Below are positions 9,105 to 18,283 of a DNA stretch of 64,000 bases, piece by piece; position 1 is the first letter of the stretch; each line of letters starts with the position of its first letter. The DNA lies in contig NZ_BMMU01000017.1 of the NCBI RefSeq assembly GCF_014646095.1, positions 124,541 to 188,540 of the forward strand, given 5' to 3'. The stretch comes from Streptomyces lacrimifluminis. Its GTDB lineage: Bacteria; Actinomycetota; Actinomycetes; Streptomycetales; Streptomycetaceae. A program made the position numbers and the translations under genes. A model generated the notes under the pieces. That model made no database searches. It was not told the DNA's origin and saw only the letters and a program-made list of their open reading frames with translations.

Positions 9105-9581
9105 CTACGGCCGGCCCCGTCGGCCGCGCAGGTGCTGCGCGATCGGCTTGAGCGACGTGCTGAGCTGGGCCAGGGCTTCCGGGGTCAGCAGCTCGATGAA
9201 GTGCCGCCGCACGGACGCCACATGATGGGGCGCGACCTTGTTCATCGTGTCCATGCCCTGCTCGGTGAGCACCGCGTACAGGCCCCGCCGGTCGGACTCG
9301 CAGTTCTCGCGGCGGACCAGGTTCGCGTTCTCCATGCGGGTGATCTGGTGGGAGAGCCGGCTCTTGGACTGGAGAGTGGCGGACGCGAGGTCACTCATCC
9401 GCATGCGCACGTCTTCGGATTCGGAGAGGTTCACGAGGATCTCGTAGTCGTTCATCGTCAGGCCGAACGGTTGCAGGTCCTTTTCGAGCTGGTATGCCAA
9501 CAGCCTGTTGACCTCCAGGTGGGTGCGCCAGGCGCACTGCTCCGCGTCGGTCAGCCAGCTTGCGGCCGTCTCGGTCTCCAT
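9105..9581 (-). CDS. MarR-family transcriptional regulator
   Basis: A 158-residue winged-helix protein. The HTH lies in MRMSDLASATLQSKSRLSHQ with the wing at RRENCESDRRGLYAVLT, the standard MarR layout. A single Cys precedes the wing (ENCESD), which could be redox-sensitive, but this is speculative. It converges on the two-component operon and lies upstream of the AIM24 trio on the opposite side of a 92-bp gap. An ATG start gives the family-typical N-terminus. Its ligand and targets cannot be assigned; ohr/efflux-type genes are not adjacent. Confidence 0.9.
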   Translation of the reverse strand: METETAASWLTDAEQCAWRTHLEVNRLLAYQLEKDLQPFGLTMNDYEILVNLSESEDVRMRMSDLASATLQSKSRLSHQITRMENANLVRRENCESDRRGLYAVLTEQGMDTMNKVAPHHVASVRRHFIELLTPEALAQLSTSLKPIAQHLRGRRGRP

Positions 9582-9673
9582 GAATGAAGTCTACCTAAAA
9601 GGTTGAAAGGCGAACTAGTGAGGGTGGCGTGACGACGGGCACACGTTCGATGTCACACTCCGCAGACTACCGC

Positions 9674-10471
9674 TCACAGCCCGAAGCGACGCTGGAGGTC
9701 GCCGAGCTGTCCGGGAAGGCGCGGTGCGCCCGGTTGCTGTGGATGGCCTGTGGGGGCCCCACCGCCGCCCGGCACTCCCGGCTCGTGCGGAACCACTCCC
9801 GTGGCCTGCTCGGCCATGAGGGTCTCGCTGGACTGGAGCAGTACCGTGCCGGCCCCGACGAACTCGAACTGGTGCTCCTCGCCCGAGGCTCCGCCGATGC
9901 CCGTCATCGCACGTAGACCGCCCATCAGACCCGTCATGTACCCATGGTCGTAGTGGTGGCAGGGCGAGGGGCAGTCGGCCCAGCCGACCAGGGCCTGCGG
10001 GTCCACCCGGATGGGGGGTTCCATGAACACCACCGGGCCGTTCGAGGCGGCCACGAACTTGCCCGTTCCGATGAGGGTGAGGAAGCCCGGCACGATCGAC
10101 TGCTTGAGCGCGAGACTTGGCTGAAAAGCGAGGAGGTTGCCCGAGCGAATGGTCAGGTTGCCCTCCTCCAGATCGTACGAATTCACGTCGAAGGCCCGGT
10201 CGGCGAGGAGCATCTTGCCCGAACCCTCGGCCACGACCCAGTCGCTCGCGTGCAGAGGCGAATGAAAAGACGTACGGACAAGACGGTCCAGACGGCCGTG
10301 TCCGATGCCGTTGAAGTCGATCGAGCCGTAGTAGGCGATCATCTTCCCCTTCTGCAGGAACCACTGGCTCCCCTTGAGCTCCACGCAGAAGGTGTAGTTG
10401 TTGACGCTGTCGTCGGACGGCAGCGTCATCGGGTCGTGGACGACGGGCCCCGCGCCCGGGTAGGTGGTCAC
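9674..10471 (-). CDS. AIM24 family protein (third of three tandem genes)
   Basis: A 265-residue member of the AIM24 (TIGR00266-like, double-stranded beta-helix) family; biochemical role unknown. The core shows LKGSQWFLQKGKMIAYYGSI, GTGKFVAASNGPVVFMEPP and VDPQALVGWADC. It has a longer C-terminus than its two upstream paralogues, ending in a Gly/Pro-rich tail. The GTG start overlaps the TGA of the previous gene by 4 bp, which fixes the start and shows coupling. Unlike its siblings it has a distinctive CPSPCHHYDHGYMTG insertion that could bind metal (inference). Confidence 0.87.
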   Translation of the reverse strand: MTTYPGAGPVVHDPMTLPSDDSVNNYTFCVELKGSQWFLQKGKMIAYYGSIDFNGIGHGRLDRLVRTSFHSPLHASDWVVAEGSGKMLLADRAFDVNSYDLEEGNLTIRSGNLLAFQPSLALKQSIVPGFLTLIGTGKFVAASNGPVVFMEPPIRVDPQALVGWADCPSPCHHYDHGYMTGLMGGLRAMTGIGGASGEEHQFEFVGAGTVLLQSSETLMAEQATGVVPHEPGVPGGGGAPTGHPQQPGAPRLPGQLGDLQRRFGL

Positions 10472-11118
10472 AGCTTCTCCTCCGACGCCTGGACGTACAC
10501 CGCACCGCTGCCGCTGAGCTCCAGCTGGAACGCCTCGCCCGAGCCGCGGCCCACCATGTCGCGCCAGCCGAGCGCGGTGGACAGCTTGTTGCGGACGTCG
10601 CCGTGGTGCGCGACGTACGCCTGGGGGTCGACATGGACCGGGCGCTGGGGGGTGATCGGCACCTCGATCACCCCGCCGTGGGCCATGACGGCGACCGCGC
10701 CCTGCCCCTTGAGGGTGGTGGTGAACAGGCCCTGGCCCGTCACCTGCCCCCGGACCATGCCCATGACGCCGCCCTGCGAGCCCATGAACATCGTGCCCTG
10801 CTGGAGCGTGCCGTCGAAGGCGAGGAGACGGTCCGCCTCGACGCACAGCGTGTCCCCGGTGAGGTTGATGACCTGGATGTGGTGGCCGCCGTGCCCGAAG
10901 AGGACCGTGCCGCTGCCCTCGACGGTCATCAGCGGGGTGGCCTCGTTCGCGACCCGGCGGCCGATCATCGACATGATCCCGCCCTGGCCGCCCTGCACGT
11001 TGGGCGTGAAGGACACCTCGCCCTTGTAGGCGAGCATCGCCCCGCGCTGGCTGAAGACGCGCTGGCCGGGCATGAGGGTCGCCTCGACCATCTTGGAGTT
11101 GATCTCACGGAAGGGCAT
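10468..11118 (-). CDS. AIM24 family protein (second of three)
   Basis: A 216-residue AIM24-domain protein beginning MPFREINSKMVEATL. The family's Gly-rich beta strands are evident: LMTVEGSGTVLFGHGG, GQGLFTTTLKGQGAVAV and HVDPQAYVAHHGDVR. The ATG sits one base after the stop of the upstream paralogue, with GGGGA as ribosome site inside that gene, and the 3' end overlaps the next gene by 4 bp. The three are therefore one operon. Paralogy with the neighbours argues for local duplication. Function unknown; cytosolic by lack of signal or membrane segments. Confidence 0.88.
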   Translation of the reverse strand: MPFREINSKMVEATLMPGQRVFSQRGAMLAYKGEVSFTPNVQGGQGGIMSMIGRRVANEATPLMTVEGSGTVLFGHGGHHIQVINLTGDTLCVEADRLLAFDGTLQQGTMFMGSQGGVMGMVRGQVTGQGLFTTTLKGQGAVAVMAHGGVIEVPITPQRPVHVDPQAYVAHHGDVRNKLSTALGWRDMVGRGSGEAFQLELSGSGAVYVQASEEKL

Positions 11119-11119
11119 G

Positions 11120-11752
11120 TCACACGTCCCCGGCGATCGTGTTGCGCTCACTGGGCTGGACGTACACCAGGCCGTCGCCCTCGAAGCGGATCTGGAAGGC
11201 CTCGCCGCCGCCCTCGCCCATGAGGGTGCGGAACGTCACCCCGGACTGGAAGGACTGCCGGACGTTGCCCTGGTGCGCGATGTACGCCCCCGGGTCGACC
11301 GTCAGCGGGAACTGCGGGCTGACGCGCAGCACCACCGCCGGCCCGTCCGACATGATCGCCGCCTGGCCGTGCCCCTCCACGGTCGTCGTGAACAGGCCGT
11401 TGCCCTGCGAGGCGCCGCGCATGCCGGTGAACGACGTGCCCGTGCGCAGGCCCGAGTCGGTCGCCAGCAGGTTGCTCGACTCGACGTACAGCTTGTCCCC
11501 CTGGAGGCCGACAAGGTTGATCTCCGAGGCGCGGTCGGCGAACCAGCACGTCCCGTGCCCCTTCACCTCCATCAGTGTCATCTGCTCACCGGTGATCCGC
11601 CGGGTGACCATCCCCCGGATGCCCTCACCGCCGCCGCTGAGCTTCTTGAAGTCCATCTGCCCGTCGTACGCCACCATCGAGCCGTTCTTCGCCTTGACGG
11701 CGTCCCCGGTCATGTCGATGGCCAGCACCTTGCTGCCTTGAAGTCGAAACAT
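11120..11752 (-). CDS. AIM24 family protein (first of three)
   Basis: Leader gene of the AIM24 operon, 210 residues, starting MFRLQGSKVLAIDMTG. The same beta-helix pattern is present: LMEVKGHGTCWFADRA, GNGLFTTTVEGHGQAAI, TVDPGAYIAHQGNVRQ and FEGDGLVYVQPSE. The ATG is chosen because it matches the family's short N-terminus; a longer in-frame extension upstream has no domain content. Tandem AIM24 genes are common in actinobacteria, but no reaction is established. The upstream gap to the DUF3817 gene contains no other gene. Confidence 0.88.
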   Translation of the reverse strand: MFRLQGSKVLAIDMTGDAVKAKNGSMVAYDGQMDFKKLSGGGEGIRGMVTRRITGEQMTLMEVKGHGTCWFADRASEINLVGLQGDKLYVESSNLLATDSGLRTGTSFTGMRGASQGNGLFTTTVEGHGQAAIMSDGPAVVLRVSPQFPLTVDPGAYIAHQGNVRQSFQSGVTFRTLMGEGGGEAFQIRFEGDGLVYVQPSERNTIAGDV

Positions 11753-11958
11753 CGCCACGGGGCGAAGGTAGCCCGCCGAGCACCCCGGGCAACAGATCCC
11801 GAAGGTGGAGATCGCCCCTGAACCTCCCCCTAGGGGCCGAACATCCGAACGTCCGTCCGCACCCCCGTACCGGTCGCCCGAGCCGCCGGTGTCACAATGG
11901 GCGAACGTTTGTGCATCCATTCACAAAGCGACCCCCTCGCACCCACCGAAGGTGACCC

Positions 11959-12312
11959 GTGGACATCAAGACCGCCTCCGCTCTCCGCCGCCTGCGCCTG
12001 GTCTCGGCCCCCGAAGCCGTTTCCTTCCTCCTCCTGCTGGTCTGCTCGGTGCTGAAGCGGACCACGGACTTCAACGCGGTGCCCGTCATGGGCGCGGTCC
12101 ACGGATTCCTCTTCGTCCTCTACGTGATCTTCTGGGCGGACGCCTGGAACCGCGCCAAGTGGTCCCTGAAGACCGCGGCCCTCTACTTCGTCCTCTCCGT
12201 CCTCCCGGCCGGCGGCTTCTTCGCCGAGCGCAGGCTGCGCCGCGAGGCCGAGAGCGCGGTCGACGCGGCCATCGCCTCCCGGGTCCGCCAGGAAGAGGCC
12301 TACAAGTCATGA
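11959..12312 (+). CDS. DUF3817-family small integral membrane protein
   Basis: A 117-residue protein with three predicted hydrophobic segments (around AVSFLLLLVCSVL, VMGAVHGFLFVLYVIFWADA and AALYFVLSVLPAGGFFAE) and the family's HG..F..Y signature. The C-terminus is basic/helical and cytoplasmic. It is coupled by an ATGA overlap to the thiamine-binding-like gene downstream. A second DUF3817 gene lies 6 kb away, so this is a duplicated family in the window. Function unknown. Confidence 0.85.
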   Translation: MDIKTASALRRLRLVSAPEAVSFLLLLVCSVLKRTTDFNAVPVMGAVHGFLFVLYVIFWADAWNRAKWSLKTAALYFVLSVLPAGGFFAERRLRREAESAVDAAIASRVRQEEAYKS

Positions 12313-12638
12313 TCGCCGCCTTCTCCGTGACGCCCCTCGGCGTCGGTGAGGAGGTGGGGGAGTACGTCGCCGACGCCGTCCGCGTCGTCCGCGAGTCCGG
12401 GCTCCCCAACCGCACCGACGCCATGTTCACGTCCATCGAGGGCGACTGGGACGAGGTCATGGACGTCGTCAGACGTGCCGTCGCCGCCGTCGAGGCTCGC
12501 GCGCCGCGTGTCTCCCTCGTCCTCAAGGCGGACATCCGCCCCGGCGTGACCGACGGTCTGACCTCCAAGGTGGAGACGGTGGAGCGTCACCTCTCCCCGT
12601 CATCCTCACCCGGTGACGAGGCACCCCTCAACCGGTAA
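12309..12638 (+). CDS. MTH1187/YqgV-type thiamine-binding protein
   Basis: A 109-residue protein of the MTH1187 (DUF77, thiamine_BP) family, a ferredoxin-like fold that binds thiamine or related ligands in structural studies of homologues. Typical features are IAAFSVTPLGVGEEVGEYVA, the central SGLPNRTDAMFTSIEGDWDEV, and VSLVLKADIRPG. The ATG overlaps the preceding DUF3817 stop (ATGA), supporting the start and cotranscription. Role in vivo unknown; no thiamine biosynthesis genes are nearby. Confidence 0.87.
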   Translation: MIAAFSVTPLGVGEEVGEYVADAVRVVRESGLPNRTDAMFTSIEGDWDEVMDVVRRAVAAVEARAPRVSLVLKADIRPGVTDGLTSKVETVERHLSPSSSPGDEAPLNR

Positions 12639-12742
12639 ACCGGCCCCGTACGCGCTCACCCGTCCGGACGCACCCAGTTCGACTCGCCGTCATATCTCCA
12701 CTTTGGTGGGGATATCGGCTCGTTCGATCACTGGAGGGCGCT

Positions 12743-14536
12743 GTGCGGCCGGACGGCTACGACTACGACACCCACAGCCGGCTCGCCGGACCCCTGACCG
12801 AGGCGCCCGCCGGATCCCCGTACCAGGTGCGGTACACCTCGCTCCTCTCCCGCGAGCCGCGCCGAATACGCGCCGTCCTGCTCATGACCCTCGCGCCCCT
12901 GCTCACCGGGGCCCTGCTCGTCTACCTCGTGTGGCCCACCCACTGGGTGGAGCGCGAGGCCGGTGAGACGTGGATGGTCGATCTCGACATCGTGATGCTC
13001 GTCGCCATCGGGCTGATCGAACTGTTCATGGTCGTCAACGTGGCGTCCATCGCCCACGCCACCATGGTCGCCCGCGACCCCGTCCCCGTCGTACCCGAGC
13101 CCGGCATCCGCGTCGCCTTCCTCACCACGTACGTCCCGGGCAAGGAATGCCTCGCGATGGTCCGGGCCACCCTCGAAGGCGCGACCCGCGTCCACCACAC
13201 CGGCCCCCTGGACGTCTGGCTCCTCGACGAGGGCGACGACGAACAGGCCAAGGCGCTCTGCGCCGAACTGGGCGTACGGCACTTCAGCCGGCACGGGGTC
13301 CCCGAGTGGAACCGGGACAAGGGCGTCCACAAGGCCCGTACCAAGCACGGAAACTACAACGCGTGGATCGCCATGCACGGCGACGAGTACGACCTCTACG
13401 CCTCCGTCGACACCGACCACGTCCCGCTCCCCAACTTCCTGGAGCGGATGACGGGCTTCTTCCGCGACCCGGACGTCGCCTTCGTCGTCGGCCCCCAGGT
13501 GTACGGCAACTACACCCACCCCGTCACCAAGGCCGCCGAGTCCCAGCAGTTCCTCTTCCACGCGCTCATCCAGCGCGCCGGCAACCGCTACCGCGCCCCC
13601 ATGTTCGTCGGCACCAACAACGTCGTACGCATCGCGGCCGTCAAACAGATCGGCGGCCTGTACGACTCCATCACCGAGGACATGGCCACGGGGTTCGAGC
13701 TCCACCGCCGCCGCAATCCGCGCACCGGGCGCCACTGGAGGTCCGTCTACACGCCCGACGTGCTCGCCGTCGGCGAGGGGCCCGTCTCCTGGACCGACTT
13801 CTTCACCCAGCAGATGAGGTGGTCGCGCGGCACGTACGAGACGCTCTTCAAGCAGTACTGGAAAGCGCCCTTCACCATGCCCCCGGGCCGGCTCTTCTCG
13901 TACACGCTCATGCTCGTCTACTACCCGATGACCGCCGTCAACTGGTTCCTCGGCATTCTGAGCTGCTTCCTCTTCCTCTGGTTCGGGGCCTCCGGCACCC
14001 AGGTCACCGCCTCCGTCTGGCTGATGCTCTACAGCGACGCCGCCGCCCTCCAGATCGGGCTGTACCTGTGGAACCGGCGGCACAACGTCTCGCCCCACGA
14101 ACCCGAGGGCTCCGGCGGGCTCGCCGGCATGGCGATGTCGGCGCTCTCCGCGCCGATCTACCTGAAGTCCTTCGGCGCGGCCCTGCTCCGCCGCCCCAGC
14201 CGGTTCGTCGTCACGCCCAAGGGCGGGGACGCCAGCCCCGACCGGCTGCTCACCTTCCGCATCCATCTCTTCTGGGCCGCCCTGCTGGCGATCTCACTCG
14301 TCGCCTCCGTCCACCTCGGCCACACCCATGTGGCCATGCGCACCTGGGCCGTCCTCGCCATGGCGATCTCCCTGGCCCCGGTCGGGGTGTGGATCGCCAC
14401 CCGGATCAAGGACCACAGGGCACGCAGTGAGAGCAGAGAAAGCAGGGAGAGCAGGGAAATCAGGGAGTGCGAGGAACCGGTGATCGCCACCGGCGCCGTC
14501 GCCCCGGTCTCCAGCACCTCGACAGGAGGCAACTAG
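12743..14536 (+). CDS. Processive family-2 glycosyltransferase, CslA-like
   Basis: A 597-residue membrane GT2 resembling cellulose/chitin/hyaluronan synthase-like CslA. There are two N-terminal membrane helices (about 45-65 and 80-105). The cytosolic GT domain has LLDEGDDE, the DTD metal site in SVDTDHVPLP, TED in YDSITEDMATG, and QxxRW in FTQQMRWSRG, the hallmark of processive enzymes. At least four C-terminal helices follow. GGAGGG precedes the GTG. In Streptomyces, CslA makes a beta-glycan at hyphal tips with GlxA; glxA follows 3 bp after the stop here. The C-terminal RESRESRESRE repeat is low complexity. Whether this is the orthologue of the studied cslA or a second copy is undecided. Confidence 0.88.
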   Translation: MRPDGYDYDTHSRLAGPLTEAPAGSPYQVRYTSLLSREPRRIRAVLLMTLAPLLTGALLVYLVWPTHWVEREAGETWMVDLDIVMLVAIGLIELFMVVNVASIAHATMVARDPVPVVPEPGIRVAFLTTYVPGKECLAMVRATLEGATRVHHTGPLDVWLLDEGDDEQAKALCAELGVRHFSRHGVPEWNRDKGVHKARTKHGNYNAWIAMHGDEYDLYASVDTDHVPLPNFLERMTGFFRDPDVAFVVGPQVYGNYTHPVTKAAESQQFLFHALIQRAGNRYRAPMFVGTNNVVRIAAVKQIGGLYDSITEDMATGFELHRRRNPRTGRHWRSVYTPDVLAVGEGPVSWTDFFTQQMRWSRGTYETLFKQYWKAPFTMPPGRLFSYTLMLVYYPMTAVNWFLGILSCFLFLWFGASGTQVTASVWLMLYSDAAALQIGLYLWNRRHNVSPHEPEGSGGLAGMAMSALSAPIYLKSFGAALLRRPSRFVVTPKGGDASPDRLLTFRIHLFWAALLAISLVASVHLGHTHVAMRTWAVLAMAISLAPVGVWIATRIKDHRARSESRESRESREIRECEEPVIATGAVAPVSSTSTGGN

Positions 14537-14539
14537 GCC

Positions 14540-16495
14540 ATGGCCTTCCAGCCGTCGAAGAAGACCAAGAAGACCGTCCTGGGCATCGGGGGTGTCGCCC
14601 TCCTCGCCGGTCTCAACGCCCCCGCCGTGCTCGGCTTCGCCGGTGAGCGGTACCACGAGTACAAGATCGCCCAGCCCGGCTACCGGGCGAAGTACGGCTC
14701 CTGGAGCGCGATCGACATCCCGAAGGAGTTCCGCACCAACGCCATCCACGCGGCCCTGCTCCACACCGGCAAGGTGCTGATCGTCGCGGGCTCGGGGAAC
14801 GAGCAGAAGAAGTTCGACAAGGGGTCGTTCGACACGGTCCTCTGGGACCCGAGGACGGACACCTTCAAGAAGATCGCCACCCCCGACGACTTCTTCTGCG
14901 CCGGACACGCCCAACTCCCCGACGGACGGCTCCTGGTGGCCGGCGGCACCGCCCGTTACGAACTCCTCGACGGCGAGGTCGAGCGGGCCGGCGGCGGGAT
15001 GCGCGTCAAGAACGAGAACCCCGACAAACCGGTGGTCCTCAAGAAGGGCACCCGCTTCCGCTCGCCGGCCGGCGTCGAGTACGTCAGCCGGTTCGACGTC
15101 ACCGTCCCCAAGGCCAAGCGCACCCAGAAGATCACCTACAACGCGGCCGGGGTCATGCAGCCCTGGGTGACCAAGGTCGTCCCGAGCGAGGCCAGGGTCT
15201 TCGTCGAGGCGGCCGAGGCCGGGCCCGTGTCGATCACCGCCAAGCAGGCGCAGTACGAGATCGTCGGCCTGAAGGACAAGGACGCGGACAACACGTACGG
15301 CCTCTCCGAGAAGATCACCATGGACAAGCAGGACTTCCAGGGGATCAGGGCGGCCTACGAGTTCGATCCGAAGGCCGAGAAGTACCTCCCCGTCGATCCG
15401 ATGGACAAGGCGCGCTGGTACCCGACCCTCGTCGGCCTCGACGACGGACGGGTCCTGGCCGTCTCCGGGCTCGACGACGTCGGCGCGATCGACCCCGGGG
15501 ACAACGAGATCTACGACCCGAGGACGAAGAAGTGGACCCCGGGCCCCAAGCGCTACTTCCCCACCTACCCCGCCCTCTTCCTCACCAAGGGCGGCAAGCT
15601 GTTCTACCCGGCCTCCAACGCCGGCTACGGGCCCGCCGACCAGGGCCGCGCGCCGGGACTGTGGGACCTGGAGAAGAACATCTTCGAGAAGGTGCCGGGC
15701 CTGACGGACGCCGACAAGACCGAGACCTCCGCCTCCGTCCTCCTCCCGCCCGCGCAGGACCAGAAGGTGATGATCCTGGGCGGCGGAGGCGTCGGCGAGT
15801 CGAAGAAGGCGACGCGGCGCACGGCCGTGATCGACCTGAAGAAGGACAACCCGGTCTTCGAGGCAGGCCCCGACCTCCCCCAGGGCACCCGCTACCTGAA
15901 CAGCGTCCTCATGCCGGACGACACGGTGTTCACGTCCAACGGCTCCGCCGACTACCGGGGCCGCAGCGGCAGCAACATCCTCAAGGCGCAGTTCTACGAC
16001 CCCAAGGCCAACGCGTTCCGTGCGGCGGCCTCCCCGAAGGTGGGCCGCAACTACCACTCCGAGGCGCTGCTCCTGCCCGACGGCCGGGTGGCCACCTTCG
16101 GCTCCGACCCGCTCTACGACAACCAGCAGAACACCAAGCTCGGTCACTTCGAGCAGCGCATGGAGATCTTCACCCCGCCCGCGCTGCACAAGAACGGCAG
16201 GAACCGCCCCGTACTAGGGGACGGCCCCCAGGAGACCGACAAACTCGGCCGCGCGACCTTCGCCACCACCCACCCCGAACGGGTGGCGAAGGCCCGCCTG
16301 ATGCGTCCCAGCGCGGTCACCCACACGACGGACGTCGAACAGCGCTCCATCGACCTCCCCCTCAGCAAGGACCGCACCTCGGTGACCGTCGACGTACCGA
16401 AGGACCGGACGCTCGTGCCGCCCGGCTGGTACATGCTGTTCGTGACGGACGCGAAGGGCACGCCGTCGGAGGCGAAGTGGCTCCAGGTGAGGTGA
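14540..16495 (+). CDS. glxA: GlxA-type mononuclear copper radical oxidase (galactose-oxidase-like)
   Basis: A 651-residue copper radical oxidase with an N-terminal signal/anchor (VLGIGGVALLAGLNAPAVLG), kelch beta-propeller and C-terminal DUF1929 domain. All cofactor residues can be placed: Cys120 (DDFFCAGHAQLPDGR) cross-linking Tyr294 (ARWYPT), axial Tyr505 and His506 (GRNYHSEALLLPDGR), and His595 (SAVTHTTD). Trp293 preceding Tyr294 is a local feature of this sequence. Known Streptomyces GlxA is needed for glycan deposition at tips and acts with CslA; the gene pair here reproduces that. AGGAGG lies 10 nt before the ATG. Substrate not derivable from sequence. Confidence 0.9.
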   Translation: MAFQPSKKTKKTVLGIGGVALLAGLNAPAVLGFAGERYHEYKIAQPGYRAKYGSWSAIDIPKEFRTNAIHAALLHTGKVLIVAGSGNEQKKFDKGSFDTVLWDPRTDTFKKIATPDDFFCAGHAQLPDGRLLVAGGTARYELLDGEVERAGGGMRVKNENPDKPVVLKKGTRFRSPAGVEYVSRFDVTVPKAKRTQKITYNAAGVMQPWVTKVVPSEARVFVEAAEAGPVSITAKQAQYEIVGLKDKDADNTYGLSEKITMDKQDFQGIRAAYEFDPKAEKYLPVDPMDKARWYPTLVGLDDGRVLAVSGLDDVGAIDPGDNEIYDPRTKKWTPGPKRYFPTYPALFLTKGGKLFYPASNAGYGPADQGRAPGLWDLEKNIFEKVPGLTDADKTETSASVLLPPAQDQKVMILGGGGVGESKKATRRTAVIDLKKDNPVFEAGPDLPQGTRYLNSVLMPDDTVFTSNGSADYRGRSGSNILKAQFYDPKANAFRAAASPKVGRNYHSEALLLPDGRVATFGSDPLYDNQQNTKLGHFEQRMEIFTPPALHKNGRNRPVLGDGPQETDKLGRATFATTHPERVAKARLMRPSAVTHTTDVEQRSIDLPLSKDRTSVTVDVPKDRTLVPPGWYMLFVTDAKGTPSEAKWLQVR

Positions 16496-16501
16496 AGTCG
16501 C

Positions 16502-17512
16502 CTACCCCGTACGGGAGTTGCGGGCCAGCCCGAGCGCGTACTCCGGCCACCACCGGCCGGCCGCCGGTCCGCCCCGGCACTCGCCGTCCGACTCGCCGGG
16601 CCGCTTGATCCACAGGTAGGCGTCGAGGGCGGGCTCGCCGGTGCGGGTGGTCGGGCGGGTGCCGAGGGCGCGCCCCGGCGGATTGCACCAGGCGTCGCTG
16701 CGGTCGCCGCCCAGCGGCCCGTTCCCGTTGCGGCTGGTGTCGACGACGAAGTGCTTGCCGTCGAGTGCGCGGGAGAGCTCGACTCCGTACTTCCGGGTGG
16801 CCGCGTCCGTCTGGAAGTTGGAGACGTTCAGCGCGAAACCGTCGGCCCGCGCGATCCCCGCCCGCTTCAGCGGTTCGACGAGCTTCGACGGCTCCTCGAT
16901 CCAGTCGGGGTTCCCGGCGTCCAGATACACCGTCGTACGGGGCTGCCGCTTGAGCCGCGCGACGGCCTCCCCGAGCAGCCGCTCGCGCTCGGCGTGGTAC
17001 TCGCCGGGCGTGCAGCCGTCCACGACGTGCGCGACCGCGTCCGGTTCGAGGACGACCAGCGCCCGGCTGTCCCCGAGGGCCTCGGCGAAGCGCCCGATCC
17101 ACGACCGGTAGGCGTTCGCGTCGCCGGCCCCGCCCGCCGAGTGCTGACCGCAGTCGCGGTGCGGAATGTTGTACGCCACGAAAAGGGTCGTACGCCCTTC
17201 CCTCGCCGCCGCCCCGGTGGCGGCCCGGATCACCGGCACCGGATCGTCCCCGGCCGGCCACAGCGCGGCGGGCTGCTCGGCGATCCGACGCAGCAGCCGC
17301 GCCTCCTTCTCCCGGCCCTGCCGCTGCCAGAGCCGCACCTGCCGGGCCGCGGGGCCGGCCGGATCGACCCAGAACAGCCGGTTCCCGTCGGTGGAGGCCT
17401 CCTTGGTGGCACCGGTGACGACGGCGGCCTCGCCCACCTCGGGCGCGGAGGCGCAACCGGCCGCGAGCCCGAGCGCCGCGAGCACCGCGAGGGTGGGGAT
17501 CAGCCGGGTCAT
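16502..17512 (-). CDS. GH6 family (cellulase-like) lipoprotein, CslZ-like
   Basis: A 336-residue predicted lipoprotein. The signal ends in a lipobox LAAGC with Cys20, then a glycoside hydrolase family 6 domain with FVAYNIPHRDCGQHSAGG, the catalytic-acid motif VVLEPDAVAH, VYLDAGNPDW, HFVVDTSRNGNG and DAWCNPPGRALG, and the late LWIKRPGESDG. These match endoglucanase/cellobiohydrolase active-site strands. It converges on glxA with only 6 bp between stops. In the csl locus a GH6 hydrolase accompanies cslA-glxA, so it may trim the nascent glycan at the envelope (inference). Confidence 0.9.
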   Translation of the reverse strand: MTRLIPTLAVLAALGLAAGCASAPEVGEAAVVTGATKEASTDGNRLFWVDPAGPAARQVRLWQRQGREKEARLLRRIAEQPAALWPAGDDPVPVIRAATGAAAREGRTTLFVAYNIPHRDCGQHSAGGAGDANAYRSWIGRFAEALGDSRALVVLEPDAVAHVVDGCTPGEYHAERERLLGEAVARLKRQPRTTVYLDAGNPDWIEEPSKLVEPLKRAGIARADGFALNVSNFQTDAATRKYGVELSRALDGKHFVVDTSRNGNGPLGGDRSDAWCNPPGRALGTRPTTRTGEPALDAYLWIKRPGESDGECRGGPAAGRWWPEYALGLARNSRTG

Positions 17513-17696
17513 ACGGCCCCCTTGGGCAAGGTGACGATCGGGATCGGCGGAGATCGGTGACGATCAGTCAGCAATCGTGGCACAAGCGGGCTGACCTCTA
17601 CGGATACGACACCGGGACGGCCTGGCGCACGCCGGGCCGGACCGAAGGGCGAGACAGGGCTGACCGCGATATGACCGGCCGGTAAGGTCTGGTGCC

Positions 17697-18206
17697 GTGC
17701 CGAAGCCGCTCAGTCTCCCCTTCGACCCCATCGCCCGCGCAGACGAACTGTGGAAGCAGCGCTGGGGAAACGTCCCGTCCATGGCCGCGATCACCTCGAT
17801 CATGCGCGCACAGCAGATCCTGCTCGCGGAGGTCGACGCGGTGGTGAAGCCGTACGGTCTGACGTTCGCGCGGTACGAGGCGCTGGTGCTGCTCACCTTC
17901 TCCAAGGCGGGCGAGCTGCCGATGTCCAAGATCGGCGAGCGACTGATGGTCCACCCGACCTCGGTCACCAACACGGTGGACCGCCTGGTGAAGTCGGGCC
18001 TCGTCGCCAGACGCCCCAACCCGAACGACGGCCGCGGCACCCTCGCCACGATCACCGAGAAGGGCCGCGAGACGGTCGACGCGGCGACCCGCGACCTGAT
18101 GTCGATGGACTTCGGCCTCGGTGTGTACGACGCGGAGGAGTGCGCGGAGATCTTCGCGATGCTGCGGCCGTTGCGGGTGGCGGCGAGCGACTTCGACGAG
18201 GAGTAG
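17697..18206 (+). CDS. MarR-family regulator
   Basis: A 169-residue winged-helix regulator with HTH LPMSKIGERLMVHPTSVTNT, DRLVKSGLVARRPNPNDGRG (wing) and an N-terminal dimerisation helix. It starts at a GTG (V-P-K-P-L-S-L-P-F-D-P). It precedes a DUF3817 membrane gene on the same strand by 77 bp, echoing the other DUF3817 gene at 11,959. The N-terminus is longer than in the generic MarR family, with an IMRAQQILLAEVDAVV helix. Ligand and operator are not evident. Confidence 0.9.
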   Translation: MPKPLSLPFDPIARADELWKQRWGNVPSMAAITSIMRAQQILLAEVDAVVKPYGLTFARYEALVLLTFSKAGELPMSKIGERLMVHPTSVTNTVDRLVKSGLVARRPNPNDGRGTLATITEKGRETVDAATRDLMSMDFGLGVYDAEECAEIFAMLRPLRVAASDFDEE

Positions 18207-18283
18207 GGCGGCAGGTCGGCAGTGGTCGGCAGGTGCCGGGGCCGCCGGAAGATCGCCGTAAACCGGTGGTTACGCTCGTACGC

